Assembly (NCBI RefSeq): GCF_023920705.1
Contig: NZ_CP094657.1
Coordinates: forward strand, 1,798,001 to 1,862,000
Direction: 5' to 3'
Origin: Acinetobacter sp. XS-4
GTDB taxonomy: Bacteria; Pseudomonadota; Gammaproteobacteria; Pseudomonadales; Moraxellaceae
DNA: 64,000 bases
Shown: positions 55,982 to 63,874 of the stretch, piece by piece
Layout: each line of letters opens with the position of its first letter
Position numbering within the stretch: the stretch's first letter is position 1
The notes under the pieces: model-generated
Databases searched by the model: none
Seen by the model: only the letters and a program-made list of their open reading frames with translations
What the model was told of the DNA's origin: nothing
Translations under genes and position numbers: made by a program

Positions 55982-57442
55982 ATGAACAGGGCAAGTATCC
56001 GTAATGAAATTGTTAACAATAAGCTGGTTTCTTCCGTAGTCGGGAAGTTTCTGAGTTTCCACCAAAGCCGAGTTCCCTATAGCCCAGATAATCTCTTTCT
56101 TGTAGGTGCGTTTGCACCTGTTACTGAAGAAGTTTTTTCAAGTGATTTGGTTGTACATGGGGAAATACCATCTTCATTAAATGGTATTTTTTTAAGAATG
56201 GGCCCAAATCCATTAGAAGTTGAAAATCCTGCAAACTATAATTGGTTTATGGGCGATGGGATGGTACATGGTCTCAGGTTAAAAGATGGTCAAGCATTAT
56301 GGTACAAAAATCGATATGTAGGGACGCATCAAGTACATAAAAAATTAGGACGAGAGAAAATAAAAGGTGAACCAAGAAGTCCAATTGATTTGGCAAATAC
56401 CAATATTATTGGTCATGCGGGAAAGATCTGGACAATAACAGAAGCAGGACCATTTCCAGTCGCTTTAGATTCTGAACTAAATAGCTTTAAATATGGATTA
56501 TTTAACAGTAAAGATAATTATCCTTTTACAGCTCATCCCCATGTTGACCCAGATACGGGAGAATTACATGCGATTTGCTATGATGTTTTACTACCAATGC
56601 AAGTCTATTATCAGGTGATTGATCAATCAGGCCAAGTTAAGAAGCGGGTTAGTATCCCTGTTAAGCATGGGCCGATGATGCATGATTGCGGGATGACAAA
56701 AACTAAAATGTTGGTTCTGGATTTTCCTGTAACTTTTTCATTCGAGAGAATGTTAAAAGGGGGGCAATTACCATATGCATGGAATGAAAAACACCCTGCG
56801 CGAATAGGTGTCTTACCAAAAACTGGTGATGCACAGGATATCAAATGGTTTGATGTAGATCCTTGTATTATTTTTCATTCATTTAATGCATATGACCTTG
56901 AAAATGGTGATATTGTTTTTGATGCATGTGTTCATACCAAGACTTTTACAGACTCTATTCAGGGACCAGTAGATAAGCAGTTTATCCAGTTTGAAAGATG
57001 GACTTTGCAATTTGGTACTCAAACTTTAAAACGAGAAGTAATTTCAAAAATTCCTCAAGAGTTTCCTCGTCTAGATGAACGTTTTGTTGGGAAACCCTAT
57101 CGCTTTGCTTATTCAATTTCTGTTGGAAATGAAGGTGAGCCAGTGGATAATATTAATTTAAAAGCAAATAATTTATTGGTTCATGATTTACTCAAAGGTG
57201 AATCCTATAAGCATTCATATGGTGATGATTATTTCACTGGCGAAGTGATTTTTTTACCAAAACACTCTGAGAGTGAAGAAGGCGATGGTTGGTTAATTTC
57301 GTATATCCATGCTTTAGACGGAATAAAGCCAAGTAAAGTAGTAATACTCGATTCTAAAAAAATTGGGCAAGACCCCCAAGCTACTATTGATTTACCTGTA
57401 AGGGTGCCTTTAGGTTTCCATGCAAATTGGGTAGATATTTAA
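55982..57442 (+). CDS. Carotenoid-oxygenase-family dioxygenase (RPE65/lignostilbene type)
   Basis: Non-heme iron dioxygenase of 486 residues. The four iron histidines are in PFTAHPHVDP, GPMMHDCGM, CIIFHSFNAYD and the C-terminal GFHANW, as in the RPE65/carotenoid-cleavage superfamily. NGIFLRMGPNPLE and DGMVHGL are typical. The ORF is open from 55928, but ATG 55982 has AGGA about nine bases upstream. Acinetobacter of this type usually lack a carotenoid pathway, so cleavage of stilbenes or other phenylpropanoid-derived alkenes is the more likely reaction. Under TetR control. Confidence 0.86.
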   Translation: MNRASIRNEIVNNKLVSSVVGKFLSFHQSRVPYSPDNLFLVGAFAPVTEEVFSSDLVVHGEIPSSLNGIFLRMGPNPLEVENPANYNWFMGDGMVHGLRLKDGQALWYKNRYVGTHQVHKKLGREKIKGEPRSPIDLANTNIIGHAGKIWTITEAGPFPVALDSELNSFKYGLFNSKDNYPFTAHPHVDPDTGELHAICYDVLLPMQVYYQVIDQSGQVKKRVSIPVKHGPMMHDCGMTKTKMLVLDFPVTFSFERMLKGGQLPYAWNEKHPARIGVLPKTGDAQDIKWFDVDPCIIFHSFNAYDLENGDIVFDACVHTKTFTDSIQGPVDKQFIQFERWTLQFGTQTLKREVISKIPQEFPRLDERFVGKPYRFAYSISVGNEGEPVDNINLKANNLLVHDLLKGESYKHSYGDDYFTGEVIFLPKHSESEEGDGWLISYIHALDGIKPSKVVILDSKKIGQDPQATIDLPVRVPLGFHANWVDI

Positions 57443-57455
57443 AAAGATAGTTTAA

Positions 57456-57481
57456 TGTGCATTCTGCTAAAAGAATGCACA
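57456..57481. terminator. Terminator after the carotenoid-oxygenase-like gene
   Basis: Perfect 10-bp stem TGTGCATTCT / AGAATGCACA with a 6-nt loop, 14 bp after the stop; convergent with the MarR gene. Confidence 0.75.
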
Positions 57482-57491
57482 ATTTATAGAG

Positions 57492-57944
57492 TTAATAAGA
57501 ATTCTCTTTTAGTGGAGGCGAGTTGGCAATACGTGCCATTAAACTCCCTGCTGCGATTAACAATGTCTGCTCTTCGGCAGTGAGACAATGTTCCATTGCA
57601 TTAGAGAGCCAGGTTTCACGCCGCGCACGGCTTTCATGTAGCAGGCTTAATCCTTCCTGAGTTAGCATTACCCTGATCTTACGTCGATCTTCAGCATCAG
57701 GTATACGTTTCAGCAAACCATCAGTTTCTAGAGTACGCAGCGCAGCGGCCAGATTGGAAGAACGCATACCTTCAGATTCAGCCAGCACCGAAGGGGTTGC
57801 CATCCCACCATGGCGATCGATGGCACCGAGCAGAAGCAGCTGTGCCCAAGATTTTTCGTCACTGCGTGCCTCGCGCCGCATACGTCGAACCAAGGACATC
57901 AACTGCGTACGTAATTGTGTTATTTCTTCAGGATTCTTCTTCAT
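57492..57944 (-). CDS. MarR-family regulator
   Basis: MarR-type regulator of 150 residues, winged HTH around MRSSNLAAALRTLETDGLLKRI and DAEDRRKIRVMLTQEG, the usual MarR wing. Third gene of a minus-strand unit after the FUSC gene (88-bp gap). Codon use is notably GC-richer than neighbouring genes, shared with the two upstream genes. Probably an autorepressor acting at the large palindrome in front of the operon. Confidence 0.87.
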   Translation of the reverse strand: MKKNPEEITQLRTQLMSLVRRMRREARSDEKSWAQLLLLGAIDRHGGMATPSVLAESEGMRSSNLAAALRTLETDGLLKRIPDAEDRRKIRVMLTQEGLSLLHESRARRETWLSNAMEHCLTAEEQTLLIAAGSLMARIANSPPLKENSY

Positions 57945-58032
57945 CTTTATTTATAAATCGCTATATCTATTCATATTTTTGCACCACAGGATTATGCGGT
58001 CAACTTAAATTGGTAAAACAGAGAGTTTAGCG

Positions 58033-59046
58033 TTATATATGAGCGCGGGTTCTGATAGTAATGACGACATGCAGCAAAAAAACGAACAGTAGACCGATAC
58101 TTCCTCCTAGTAACACATTGAGCACCCGTTCTGCGGCAATATCGGGAGTTTGGCCAACTACTATCATCGCACTGGCGATGCAGGCACAGCGAGCACCAAA
58201 ACCCAATATATAGTGTGAGAAAGACACCAATGTAAGCATAGCGGTAACGGTTAAAAGCTCATACATCAGCAGGCTGTGTGGCATCGCATAGCCTAGCAGC
58301 ATGCCAAGCGGTACGCCAACTAAAGCTCCCGCTCCACGTTGATACAACTTCTGGCGTGCTGTTGCCATGTCGCCGGTCACTACGCTGGCGGCTGACCAGA
58401 TCACCCATTGACCATAATCCAGTTGGCGCCACTCGACAATTGCCGCAGCCAACGCCACTGCGAGGCACACAGTCACCACAGCTTCGCCACATATAGCTCG
58501 CGTGCCGAGATCACCGGTACGATGCAACCTAAATATATGACGCAAACGGTGACTGACTTGTATATGTTCAACAAGTGAGATCACTGACACTGGCAGCACA
58601 GCAACCATCAGAAAGGGCAATAGCACCAGAACATGCTGGGAGTATTGTGCTGGGGTGATTCCTTCCGCAGTCTCACATGCCAGATAGAGCGCAGGAATAA
58701 AGGTGAAATTTCCAAGAGACCTCAGCTTGCCGCCATAGGCTGATACCCTCACAGCCGCTGCCGCGGCCAGTGCACAGACCAGTACAAAAATGATGGGTTG
58801 GCCCATGGCAAACAATAACGTTAGAAAGACTAGCAAAAAGGTTAGGGCTTGGCATGCTACACCGAGCGGCGCTAACTCGGCTCTTTCATAAGTGATGAAT
58901 AGTGAAATGGTCAGGATAGAAGCTTTCAGCCAGTTGGTGTCACCCGTCAGTAATGTGAGTGCTAGCAAAGGTGCTAACACCCAAGCAGCACGTTTTAAAG
59001 ACCGCAGATCAATTTCTGATGTTAGTGCTGATAGCATCTGAGGCAT
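58033..59046 (-). CDS. FUSC-family inner-membrane protein (aromatic acid exporter-like)
   Basis: Integral membrane protein of 337 residues with about ten hydrophobic segments and the FUSC-type region YQRGAGALVGVPLGMLLGY near residue 235. FUSC proteins include AaeB-type exporters of aromatic acids. The ORF is open up to 59142, but ATG 59046 overlaps the preceding stop (TGATG), so translation is coupled to the isochorismatase-like gene. Export of a hydroxybenzoate-like compound is an inference from the family. Confidence 0.82.
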   Translation of the reverse strand: MPQMLSALTSEIDLRSLKRAAWVLAPLLALTLLTGDTNWLKASILTISLFITYERAELAPLGVACQALTFLLVFLTLLFAMGQPIIFVLVCALAAAAAVRVSAYGGKLRSLGNFTFIPALYLACETAEGITPAQYSQHVLVLLPFLMVAVLPVSVISLVEHIQVSHRLRHIFRLHRTGDLGTRAICGEAVVTVCLAVALAAAIVEWRQLDYGQWVIWSAASVVTGDMATARQKLYQRGAGALVGVPLGMLLGYAMPHSLLMYELLTVTAMLTLVSFSHYILGFGARCACIASAMIVVGQTPDIAAERVLNVLLGGSIGLLFVFLLHVVITIRTRAHI

Positions 59047-59618
59047 CAACGACCCTTTAGATCTTCTAGAGTGACAATTTCGGCGATGTGGGCAAGTGTC
59101 TCCATCGATATCTGATGCTCTTCCAGCGTGGCAGCCGCGCAAGCTTCTTCGAGTAGCAATACTTGATAATCTCGATCATGTGCGTCGCGTACCGTGCTTT
59201 GTACCGCCCAAGTACTGCTGACACCACAGATAATCAACCGCTCGATACCTCGTGCTCGCAGCACTGCATCAAGGTTGGTGCCATAAAAGGCGCTAACGCG
59301 AGGTTTGACGATTACTAGTTCCCCCAACTCGGACGCCAGATCGGGATGAAACGCTGTGCCAGGCTGATCTAGTGCTAGCGCACAGAATTTATCTACTTGG
59401 CCAAACATACGTGAGCGTTTGGGCTGGTCAACATAGCCAGCGGCAAAGCCGACTTTGACCAGAATGCGTAGCCAGTCTTTTTGTTGTGCCAGTGCCAATG
59501 CTCGATTGGCGTGACCGATGACATTACGTTCCAGCACTTGCTGTGCCGAGCGTGCAATTTTTCCTTCGGGATGTGAAATATCTAAAATGTAGTCAAGTGC
59601 GATCAGAGCAGTATTCAC
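59046..59618 (-). CDS. Isochorismatase-like protein lacking the catalytic cysteine
   Basis: Isochorismatase-fold protein of 190 residues. The catalytic Asp9 (LIALDY) and Lys105 (IVKPRVSAFYG) are present, but the position of the nucleophilic Cys in the GVxxxxCV motif is Ala138 (CGVSSTWAVQSTVRDA), as in isochorismatases such as PhzD that use no Cys. Thus amidase activity is unlikely and vinyl-ether hydrolysis (isochorismate type) is possible. First gene of the GC-rich operon, behind a 28-bp near-palindrome. Confidence 0.83.
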   Translation of the reverse strand: MNTALIALDYILDISHPEGKIARSAQQVLERNVIGHANRALALAQQKDWLRILVKVGFAAGYVDQPKRSRMFGQVDKFCALALDQPGTAFHPDLASELGELVIVKPRVSAFYGTNLDAVLRARGIERLIICGVSSTWAVQSTVRDAHDRDYQVLLLEEACAAATLEEHQISMETLAHIAEIVTLEDLKGR

Positions 59619-59671
59619 GATGTTTGGCCTTTGGTTGAAGACATGAATTGGCAGCCTAAAATGGCATTTAA

Positions 59672-59699
59672 CTATAATAACATAGCTATATTGTTATAG
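59672..59699. promoter_or_regulatory. 28-bp near-palindrome, probable MarR operator
   Basis: Starting CTATAATAACATAG and symmetrical about the centre with only two mismatched pairs out of fourteen. It lies 54 bp upstream of the isochorismatase-like gene of an operon that encodes a MarR regulator. Size and symmetry suit a MarR dimer site. Confidence 0.68.
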
Positions 59700-59908
59700 T
59701 AAAATATTGCCTGTGACCGCATAAGAACGCATAACGCACCAGCGCGTGGTCCTTGAGGAACTTCAATATGCAAGTAATTACATATTTTTTACTTTAAATT
59801 TAAGATTTAAAAATACAGATGTGTACCAACGAAGTTAGCGTATATGTCTAATGTGGAGGTATGTTTAAATGACCTTTGAAGATCATTGGAGAAGGTACTA
59901 ACTGATTT
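59700..59908. other. Spacer with a short GC-rich remnant
   Basis: Bases 59710-59770 are noticeably richer in GC than the following AT-rich leader and could be the edge of the acquired segment. No ORF or known mobile-element end is recognised. Confidence 0.4.
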
Positions 59909-60637
59909 ATGAATAAGAAATCTCTTTCTGTTGTTTTAATTCCTGGCTTTATGCTTGATGAGTCTCTCTGGGATGAGTTGGTAAATGCCTTACCTAGAGA
60001 GTGGAAAATATTTCGGGCTAGTTTAAAAGACGGATGCACAATCAAGGAAATTGCTCAAAAAATTGCTGAAAATGTGCCTGAAAACTTTGTAGTGATTGGT
60101 TTCTCACTTGGAGGTTATATTGCTAGATCTATAGCGGAACAATTTCCTGAAAAAGTTAAGGCACTCATCTTAATAGCATCTTCACTACGCCCTGATAGTG
60201 AGGAACAAAAAAATCAAAAATTAACTGCTATTCGACTTAATTCTAAAGAAAGTTTCCGTGGGCTGAGTTCGATCTCTATTGCGAAAACGCTTCATACATC
60301 AAATGCTCAAAATCGAAATCTTGTGAAAAGAATTCAGGAAATGGGTAATAGATTAGGTTATGACGAGTTTGTTAAACAGTCTATGTTGGATAGAAGTTCA
60401 TATGATATAAGCAAGATAATATGTCCAACCTTAATTATTTCTGGTAGTGAGGATCAACTTCGTTCCGGTGAGGAAGCAATTGAATTATTAGGTCAATTAC
60501 CCTATGCAAAGCATGAGGTGATTAATAATACTGGTCATATGATTCCAATTGAACAAGCTGCCATCTTGGCTTTAAAGATTTCAAATTGGTTAGTTGAAAA
60601 GGAGCTCTGGCAAGGAGAAGATAACTTTGGAAATTAA
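59909..60637 (+). CDS. Alpha/beta hydrolase
   Basis: Serine hydrolase of 242 residues: VLIPGFMLDESLWDELVNAL gives the oxyanion region, VIGFSLGGYIARS the nucleophile elbow, the Asp is in IISGSEDQLRSGE and His in NNTGHMIPIEQ. Small, lid-poor form of the family, similar to MenH-like and ester hydrolases. Substrate unknown. AGAAGGTACTAACTG upstream of the start is a moderate ribosome site. Adjacent arylamine acetyltransferase gene may be co-transcribed (91-bp gap). Confidence 0.83.
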   Translation: MNKKSLSVVLIPGFMLDESLWDELVNALPREWKIFRASLKDGCTIKEIAQKIAENVPENFVVIGFSLGGYIARSIAEQFPEKVKALILIASSLRPDSEEQKNQKLTAIRLNSKESFRGLSSISIAKTLHTSNAQNRNLVKRIQEMGNRLGYDEFVKQSMLDRSSYDISKIICPTLIISGSEDQLRSGEEAIELLGQLPYAKHEVINNTGHMIPIEQAAILALKISNWLVEKELWQGEDNFGN

Positions 60638-60728
60638 ATTTTCAATTTTTTATTTAAATGGACTTCATCAGAGTTAAATTATTGTAAAGCTATACTAACA
60701 AGTTATTATTTTTTGTTTGGGAAAATGT

Positions 60729-61589
60729 ATGGACTCTAACTTATCTATCTCACGACAGTATCTAAATAAAATTGGATTTAATAGAAACGTATCTTTAACA
60801 TTTGATGATCTTTCAGAAATTCTAAACTTACATATCCAAAGTATACCTTTTGGCAATTTAGATGCATTTTTAGGAAATGCTATATCGGTAGATATTGAAC
60901 AAGTCGCGAAAAAACTTTTAGATGATGAACGAGAAGGGTATTGCCTTGAACAAAACGTGTTAACTACTTATGTTTTAAATGAATTAGGGTTTGAAGCATT
61001 TAATCTTTTAGCAAGGGTTTATTATCAAGGCACACATGTAGAAGCTCCTATAAAAACACACCTACTTTCAATCGTTAAGTTAAATAATGAGCTTTTTTTA
61101 TTTGATCCAGGCTTTGGAGGAATGACCCCAACGGGTGTTTTATCACTGAGTAAGATAAATGAAGTTCAAAATACTCCTTATGAATCATTCCATTTGGTTG
61201 ATGTGCTCAATTCAGGGGTTGCAGAGTCCGCACTTCTTGGAATGAAATTTATGTTACAGGCTTATATAAAGGATACTTGGATAAATGTATATGCATTTAA
61301 TCCAGAGCATAGAGTTGCGCAGTCTGACATCATCACAGCTAATTGGTATATTTCAACTTCACCACAATCTTTGTTCACTCAAAATTTAATGTTTTCAGTT
61401 ATTCATGATGGCAAAAGAAAAACGATAAACAATAATGTTATGAAAGAATATTCAAATACGGGAATTCACAAGAAAACATTAATTAGCATCGAAGATTACA
61501 GAAAGTGCTTTAAAGAAAATTTTAACTTAACCATTGCTGATGAAGATTTAAATCTATTATTAATGAAACTCGGAGATAGGATAGAGTAA
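60729..61589 (+). CDS. nat: Arylamine N-acetyltransferase
   Basis: N-acetyltransferase of 286 residues that acetylates arylamines and hydrazines from acetyl-CoA. Catalytic triad Cys72 (REGYCLEQN), His111 (KTHLLSIV) and Asp126 (LFDPGFGG) lies at the expected distances. The motif normally reads RGGYCFE-N; here REGYCLEQN is a variant still carrying the Cys. ATG 60729 is preferred over TTG 60717. Function as xenobiotic detoxification or N-acetylation of a metabolite is family knowledge. Confidence 0.88.
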   Translation: MDSNLSISRQYLNKIGFNRNVSLTFDDLSEILNLHIQSIPFGNLDAFLGNAISVDIEQVAKKLLDDEREGYCLEQNVLTTYVLNELGFEAFNLLARVYYQGTHVEAPIKTHLLSIVKLNNELFLFDPGFGGMTPTGVLSLSKINEVQNTPYESFHLVDVLNSGVAESALLGMKFMLQAYIKDTWINVYAFNPEHRVAQSDIITANWYISTSPQSLFTQNLMFSVIHDGKRKTINNNVMKEYSNTGIHKKTLISIEDYRKCFKENFNLTIADEDLNLLLMKLGDRIE

Positions 61590-61609
61590 GAATAAATAAA
61601 TTGGGTCAA

Positions 61610-61637
61610 AGTCGGACTTGATGGCCAAAATCCGACT
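61610..61637. terminator. Hairpin between convergent genes
   Basis: Stem AGTCGGA / TCCGACT with a 14-nt loop, extendable by CA/TG with one mismatch, between the acetyltransferase and the convergent hydrolase gene. No strong T-run. Confidence 0.55.
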
Positions 61638-61672
61638 CTGAAGTTTAATAGTCCATAAGAAGTATTTTTAAA

Positions 61673-62650
61673 CTAATTGATGTGGCGATTAAACCAGTCT
61701 GTTACATGTCCTACTGTTCTGTCTACTACGTCTGGTTGTTCATAATACTGGAAATGATTTGTACCATTTTCCCAAATTAATGCTTTATCAGATGTTGGAA
61801 TAGAGTCGTAATGTCTGCGAGCAGCTGCTGGGTTCATACAGGTATCTGAATGAATGATAAGAGCGGGCTTTGTCAGTTTAGAAACGCCGTTTACAGTAGA
61901 GTAAGAAAAATGATCAAGGTCACTCATGATAGCATATTGGTTTTCCCAACCTTTTAATGTCCATGGGCCATACCAACTCCATACGAGAGGTCCCGGCAGT
62001 CCTGCATTTGAGCCATTTATTCGATCGCCAAGATCGGGTGAGACAAGAGGTTGATAAATGATTTCACCTGTTGTTTCATAAAGATCTTTTGCTTCTTGAG
62101 CATGTTTTAGTCGCTTTTGTAGAAGTGCTTCAAGTTCTTCAATTGAAGGAGCGGTGGTTGTATCAAAAGGATTTTCAGTTACACCCGCAGCTATCATAAA
62201 TAAATCAGTCTCGGTATCACGATAATAACCTGTAACCGATACAACAGCTTGAACCCGATCTTCATAAGATGCGATATCAAGCATTTCTGGCCCACCTTGG
62301 CAGACTCCCAAAAGGTAAATCTTGCTTGTATCTACATCAGATCGCGTGAACATGTAGTCAATAGCTGAAACAACATCCTCATTCTTCATTTTTGGATTTT
62401 CAAGGCGACGAGGGGTTCCTCCACTTTCACCCACAGTTCGTGGATCAAAGGCTAGAGCCAAATAACCTTCATCAGCCATTCTCGTTGCATATTGTGTGGG
62501 TGCTTGTTCTTTTTGAAAAGAATAGGGGCCTAAGATAATTACTGTAGGGAATGGTCCGTTACCAAGAGGCTTGTAAATATCACCAACAACTTGATCGCCA
62601 TGAGAGTCAAAAGATACTTTTTCTTTAGTGTAGTTACCATGCTTTGACAT
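61673..62650 (-). CDS. Alpha/beta hydrolase with Cys nucleophile (DLH-like)
   Basis: Cytoplasmic alpha/beta hydrolase of 325 residues. Nucleophile elbow LLGVCQGGPEML carries cysteine, as in dienelactone hydrolase; acid residue likely in LIIHSDTCMNPAA and His in ENGTNHFQYYEQ. The start segment KEKVSFDSHGDQVVGDIYKP and FDPRTVGESGGTPRR match the exported protein at 41178-42230, its paralogue. Divergent from the LysR gene at 62733, its probable regulator. Confidence 0.82.
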   Translation of the reverse strand: MSKHGNYTKEKVSFDSHGDQVVGDIYKPLGNGPFPTVIILGPYSFQKEQAPTQYATRMADEGYLALAFDPRTVGESGGTPRRLENPKMKNEDVVSAIDYMFTRSDVDTSKIYLLGVCQGGPEMLDIASYEDRVQAVVSVTGYYRDTETDLFMIAAGVTENPFDTTTAPSIEELEALLQKRLKHAQEAKDLYETTGEIIYQPLVSPDLGDRINGSNAGLPGPLVWSWYGPWTLKGWENQYAIMSDLDHFSYSTVNGVSKLTKPALIIHSDTCMNPAAARRHYDSIPTSDKALIWENGTNHFQYYEQPDVVDRTVGHVTDWFNRHIN

Positions 62651-62732
62651 GATCGTTACTCTTATTAATGGTGTACTTTGATTCTAAAAGTAGAATATTA
62701 TTGAGAACAATCTCATAAAACTGTATAGAAAG

Positions 62733-63647
62733 ATGAAATTCACTCATCAATTAAAAAGTGGTGAAATGTTTGCCTTAACTATATTTTTGGCTGCAGCATT
62801 CCATCGTAATTTTCGCCTAGCCGCAGTCGAATTAAACATGACGCCTTCAGCGGTAAGCCATGCGATTAAAAACTTGGAAGACCGGCTAGATGTGAGATTG
62901 TTCAATAGAACTACACGGAGTGTTTCGTTAACGGATGCGGGGTATCAGTTATATAGTTCACTTCAACCTGCCATGGAAAATGTTGCTACAGCAGTAAACC
63001 AATTAGATGCCTTTCGAGAAAAACCAAATGGAATTTTACGGATTAATTCTAGTGAGGGGGCTGTCCGTATGATTTTGAAGCCAATACTAAAAAAGTTTTT
63101 AGATATCAATCCATCTGTTGAGCTAGATATCGTCTGTGATGGAAGGTTAGTGAATATAGTAGAAGATAAATTTGATGCAGGTATTCGCCTAAGAGACAAT
63201 ATTCCCCAAGAAATGGTAGCTATCCGCTTAACAAAAAGTGAAGAGTTTGTAGCGATTGCATCACCTGAATATCTAAATAAATACGGAGTTCCTAAAATTC
63301 CAAATGATTTATATACCCACAACTGTATTAGATTTAGATTTGAAAGTGGAGAAATCTTTCAATGGGAATTCAATATAGATGGCAAAATTAAAAAATTTGA
63401 TGTGAGAGGAGCACTTACTTTAACCGATCAGCCTTTGATGGTTGAAGCTGCAATAGATAGTATAGGAATTGCATTTGTTCCCAAACACTTAACACATGAA
63501 TATGTGGCACAGAATAAAATTAGAATCATCTTAGAGGAGTATAGTCCAAGTTATGATGGGTTATGTTTGTATTATCCGGGGCATCGGCACGTTTCCAATG
63601 CATTGCAAGCATTAATTGATTTGATTCGTTCTGAATTTAAGATTTAA
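62733..63647 (+). CDS. LysR-type regulator
   Basis: LysR regulator of 304 residues with HTH NFRLAAVELNMTPSAVSHAI and the RTTRSVSLTDAGYQL wing. Divergent from the DLH-like hydrolase gene (82-bp spacer), an arrangement paralleling the regulator at 39259-40152 near its own DLH-like gene. AGAAAG precedes the ATG. Effector unknown. Confidence 0.87.
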   Translation: MKFTHQLKSGEMFALTIFLAAAFHRNFRLAAVELNMTPSAVSHAIKNLEDRLDVRLFNRTTRSVSLTDAGYQLYSSLQPAMENVATAVNQLDAFREKPNGILRINSSEGAVRMILKPILKKFLDINPSVELDIVCDGRLVNIVEDKFDAGIRLRDNIPQEMVAIRLTKSEEFVAIASPEYLNKYGVPKIPNDLYTHNCIRFRFESGEIFQWEFNIDGKIKKFDVRGALTLTDQPLMVEAAIDSIGIAFVPKHLTHEYVAQNKIRIILEEYSPSYDGLCLYYPGHRHVSNALQALIDLIRSEFKI

Positions 63648-63874
63648 GTGGAAATTGATAGATCATAGCCTTACATAATCAATAGTAATTTCTAGTACAC
63701 GTTTAATTTTGAATTTCAAGTTTTTAGTTGACAAGACAACAATACAGGTTTACTTCTATTTATATGGTTCTTTTTTGGAACTTGTGTATTTTTCACTAAT
63801 TTAAAAGTCAATAATAGCTATTATTGAAGTTACATAAGTATTTAAGTTGCTAATTTTTTATAGGTAGTATTTAA
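63648..63874. other. Spacer before the SRPBCC-family gene
   Basis: AT-rich, 227 bp, no ORF or clear hairpin; contains the presumed promoter of the next gene. Confidence 0.4.

Noticed and set aside
59710..59775. GC-rich remnant that translates on the minus strand into a short conserved-looking peptide
   Set aside because: Too short to assign to a transposase or any gene; kept only as a note on the edge of the GC-rich segment.
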